Shown piece after piece: positions 63,570-64,000 of a stretch of 64,000 bases of DNA. Each line of letters begins with the position of its first letter. Positions within the stretch are counted from its first letter, which is position 1. The notes beneath the pieces are model-generated. The model did no database searches. It saw only the letters and a program-made list of their open reading frames with translations, and was not told where the DNA came from. Source of the DNA: Paragonimus westermani (taxonomy: Eukaryota > Platyhelminthes > Trematoda > Plagiorchiida > Troglotrematidae). The stretch is from the NCBI GenBank assembly GCA_008508345.1, contig QNGE01002348.1, positions 35,319 to 99,318 of the forward strand. Reading direction: 5' to 3'. A program made the position numbers and the translations under genes.

Positions 63570-64000
63570 CCCCCGCAAAGATTGTTCCAGTTGCAACAAA
63601 AACCACTCAGGTTCTCTTCGTTCTCTCTCGTCCATTTGCGTGCTTCGAGTGTGGAATGGAACAACGGTGACACCTACAGAAAAGTTTACAGCAATCTTAC
63701 GCAACCCTAATAATGACAAACGTATCGAACAAGTTTTGTTTGTGGTCAAAGTAAATTTCCCACCCCTTCTTGGAATTGAAACAATCGAAGCGCTGGAATT
63801 GGTAACATTTAAGTGGGTACATAACGTAACCTCGCCATTGACCAACATGTGTCTAAATTACTCCAGTGTTTTTGATGGTACTTTGGGAACCTTTCCAGGA
63901 GTCTGTAAATTGAGCATCGATTCAGACGCGAAACCAGTCGTGTTACCCATTCGTCGTTTGCCACTTACTGTAAAAGAGACATTTGAAAAGGAACTCATAC
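63570..64000 (+). pseudogene. Ty3/gypsy pol fragment (end of protease, start of RT), runs off the window
   Basis: One frame is open from about 63566 to the last base. VNFPPLLGIETIEALELV near 63748-63802 matches the end of the protease region (LLG-x-x-A-x-x-L-x-L). YSSVFDGTLGTFPGVCKLSI near 63860-63919 and DAKPVVLPIRRLPLTVKETF near 63925-63984 match the linker into RT ('F.DVF.G.LG..PG...I......KPV..P.RR.P'). It is a different gypsy lineage from the element at 49.8-53.9 kb, whose RT entry reads differently. The remainder lies outside the window, so intactness cannot be judged. Confidence 0.8.

Overview
This window looks like part of a parasitic flatworm (Platyhelminthes) genome; a tapeworm or fluke is most likely, but this is inferred from repeat content and not proven. 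There are no operons, no ribosome-binding-site-led ORFs and no bacterial gene density. Almost everything recognisable is retroelement debris of the kinds that dominate flatworm genomes: Penelope-like elements (PLEs) with a GIY-YIG endonuclease, Ty3/gypsy LTR elements (one with the CHCC gag knuckle of the CsRn1 clade), CR1-like and RTE-like LINEs, and tRNA-headed short repeats. Assembly gaps lie at 7472-7485, 25562-25763 and 45527-45541.

Layout. 1-10 kb: two decayed CR1-like LINE pieces (2510-4380, 6430-7200), an (AT)n tract and an old LTR copy. 10-17 kb: a solo LTR (10343-10777), a minus-strand PLE endonuclease remnant (10950-11430), a decayed PLE (11665-13800) and the best-preserved PLE (14411-16798), which is bounded by a 12-base near-identical target duplication and carries an inverted copy of its own 3' tail at the left end. 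21.3-24.5 kb: an LTR element with a 306-base LTR, a primer binding site and gag, whose pol is almost wholly deleted; then a solo LTR and copies of a tRNA-like-headed short repeat. 25-38 kb: PLE fragments on both strands, one very old but still traceable along its whole length (26030-27950), a gypsy RT scrap and a GGT/GAT microsatellite. 40-46 kb: short repeats, a PLE tail and an RTE-like LINE end. 48.7-53.9 kb: a PLE 3' half joined to a CsRn1-like gypsy element with readable gag, protease, RT, RNase H and integrase broken by stops, an indel, a 58-base tandem duplication and a 216-base foldback insertion. 56.3-58.1 kb: the only convincing host gene, an uninterrupted minus-strand MFS transporter resembling MFSD8/CLN7, with tandem repeats upstream. 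59.5-64 kb: another CR1-like LINE end, a head-to-head LTR/gag rearrangement, a minus-strand PLE end, a 306-base solo LTR and a gypsy pol fragment running off the window.

Working together. The elements do not form a pathway. The most informative signal is structural: two independent insertions (14411-16798 and 50233-50448) share one architecture, an inverted 3' tail on the left that is longer than the direct tail on the right, flanked by 12-13 base target duplications. One has a coding body between the tails and the other has none, which suggests a minimal non-autonomous PLE derivative. All family calls are read from protein and DNA motifs by eye; no database search was possible.
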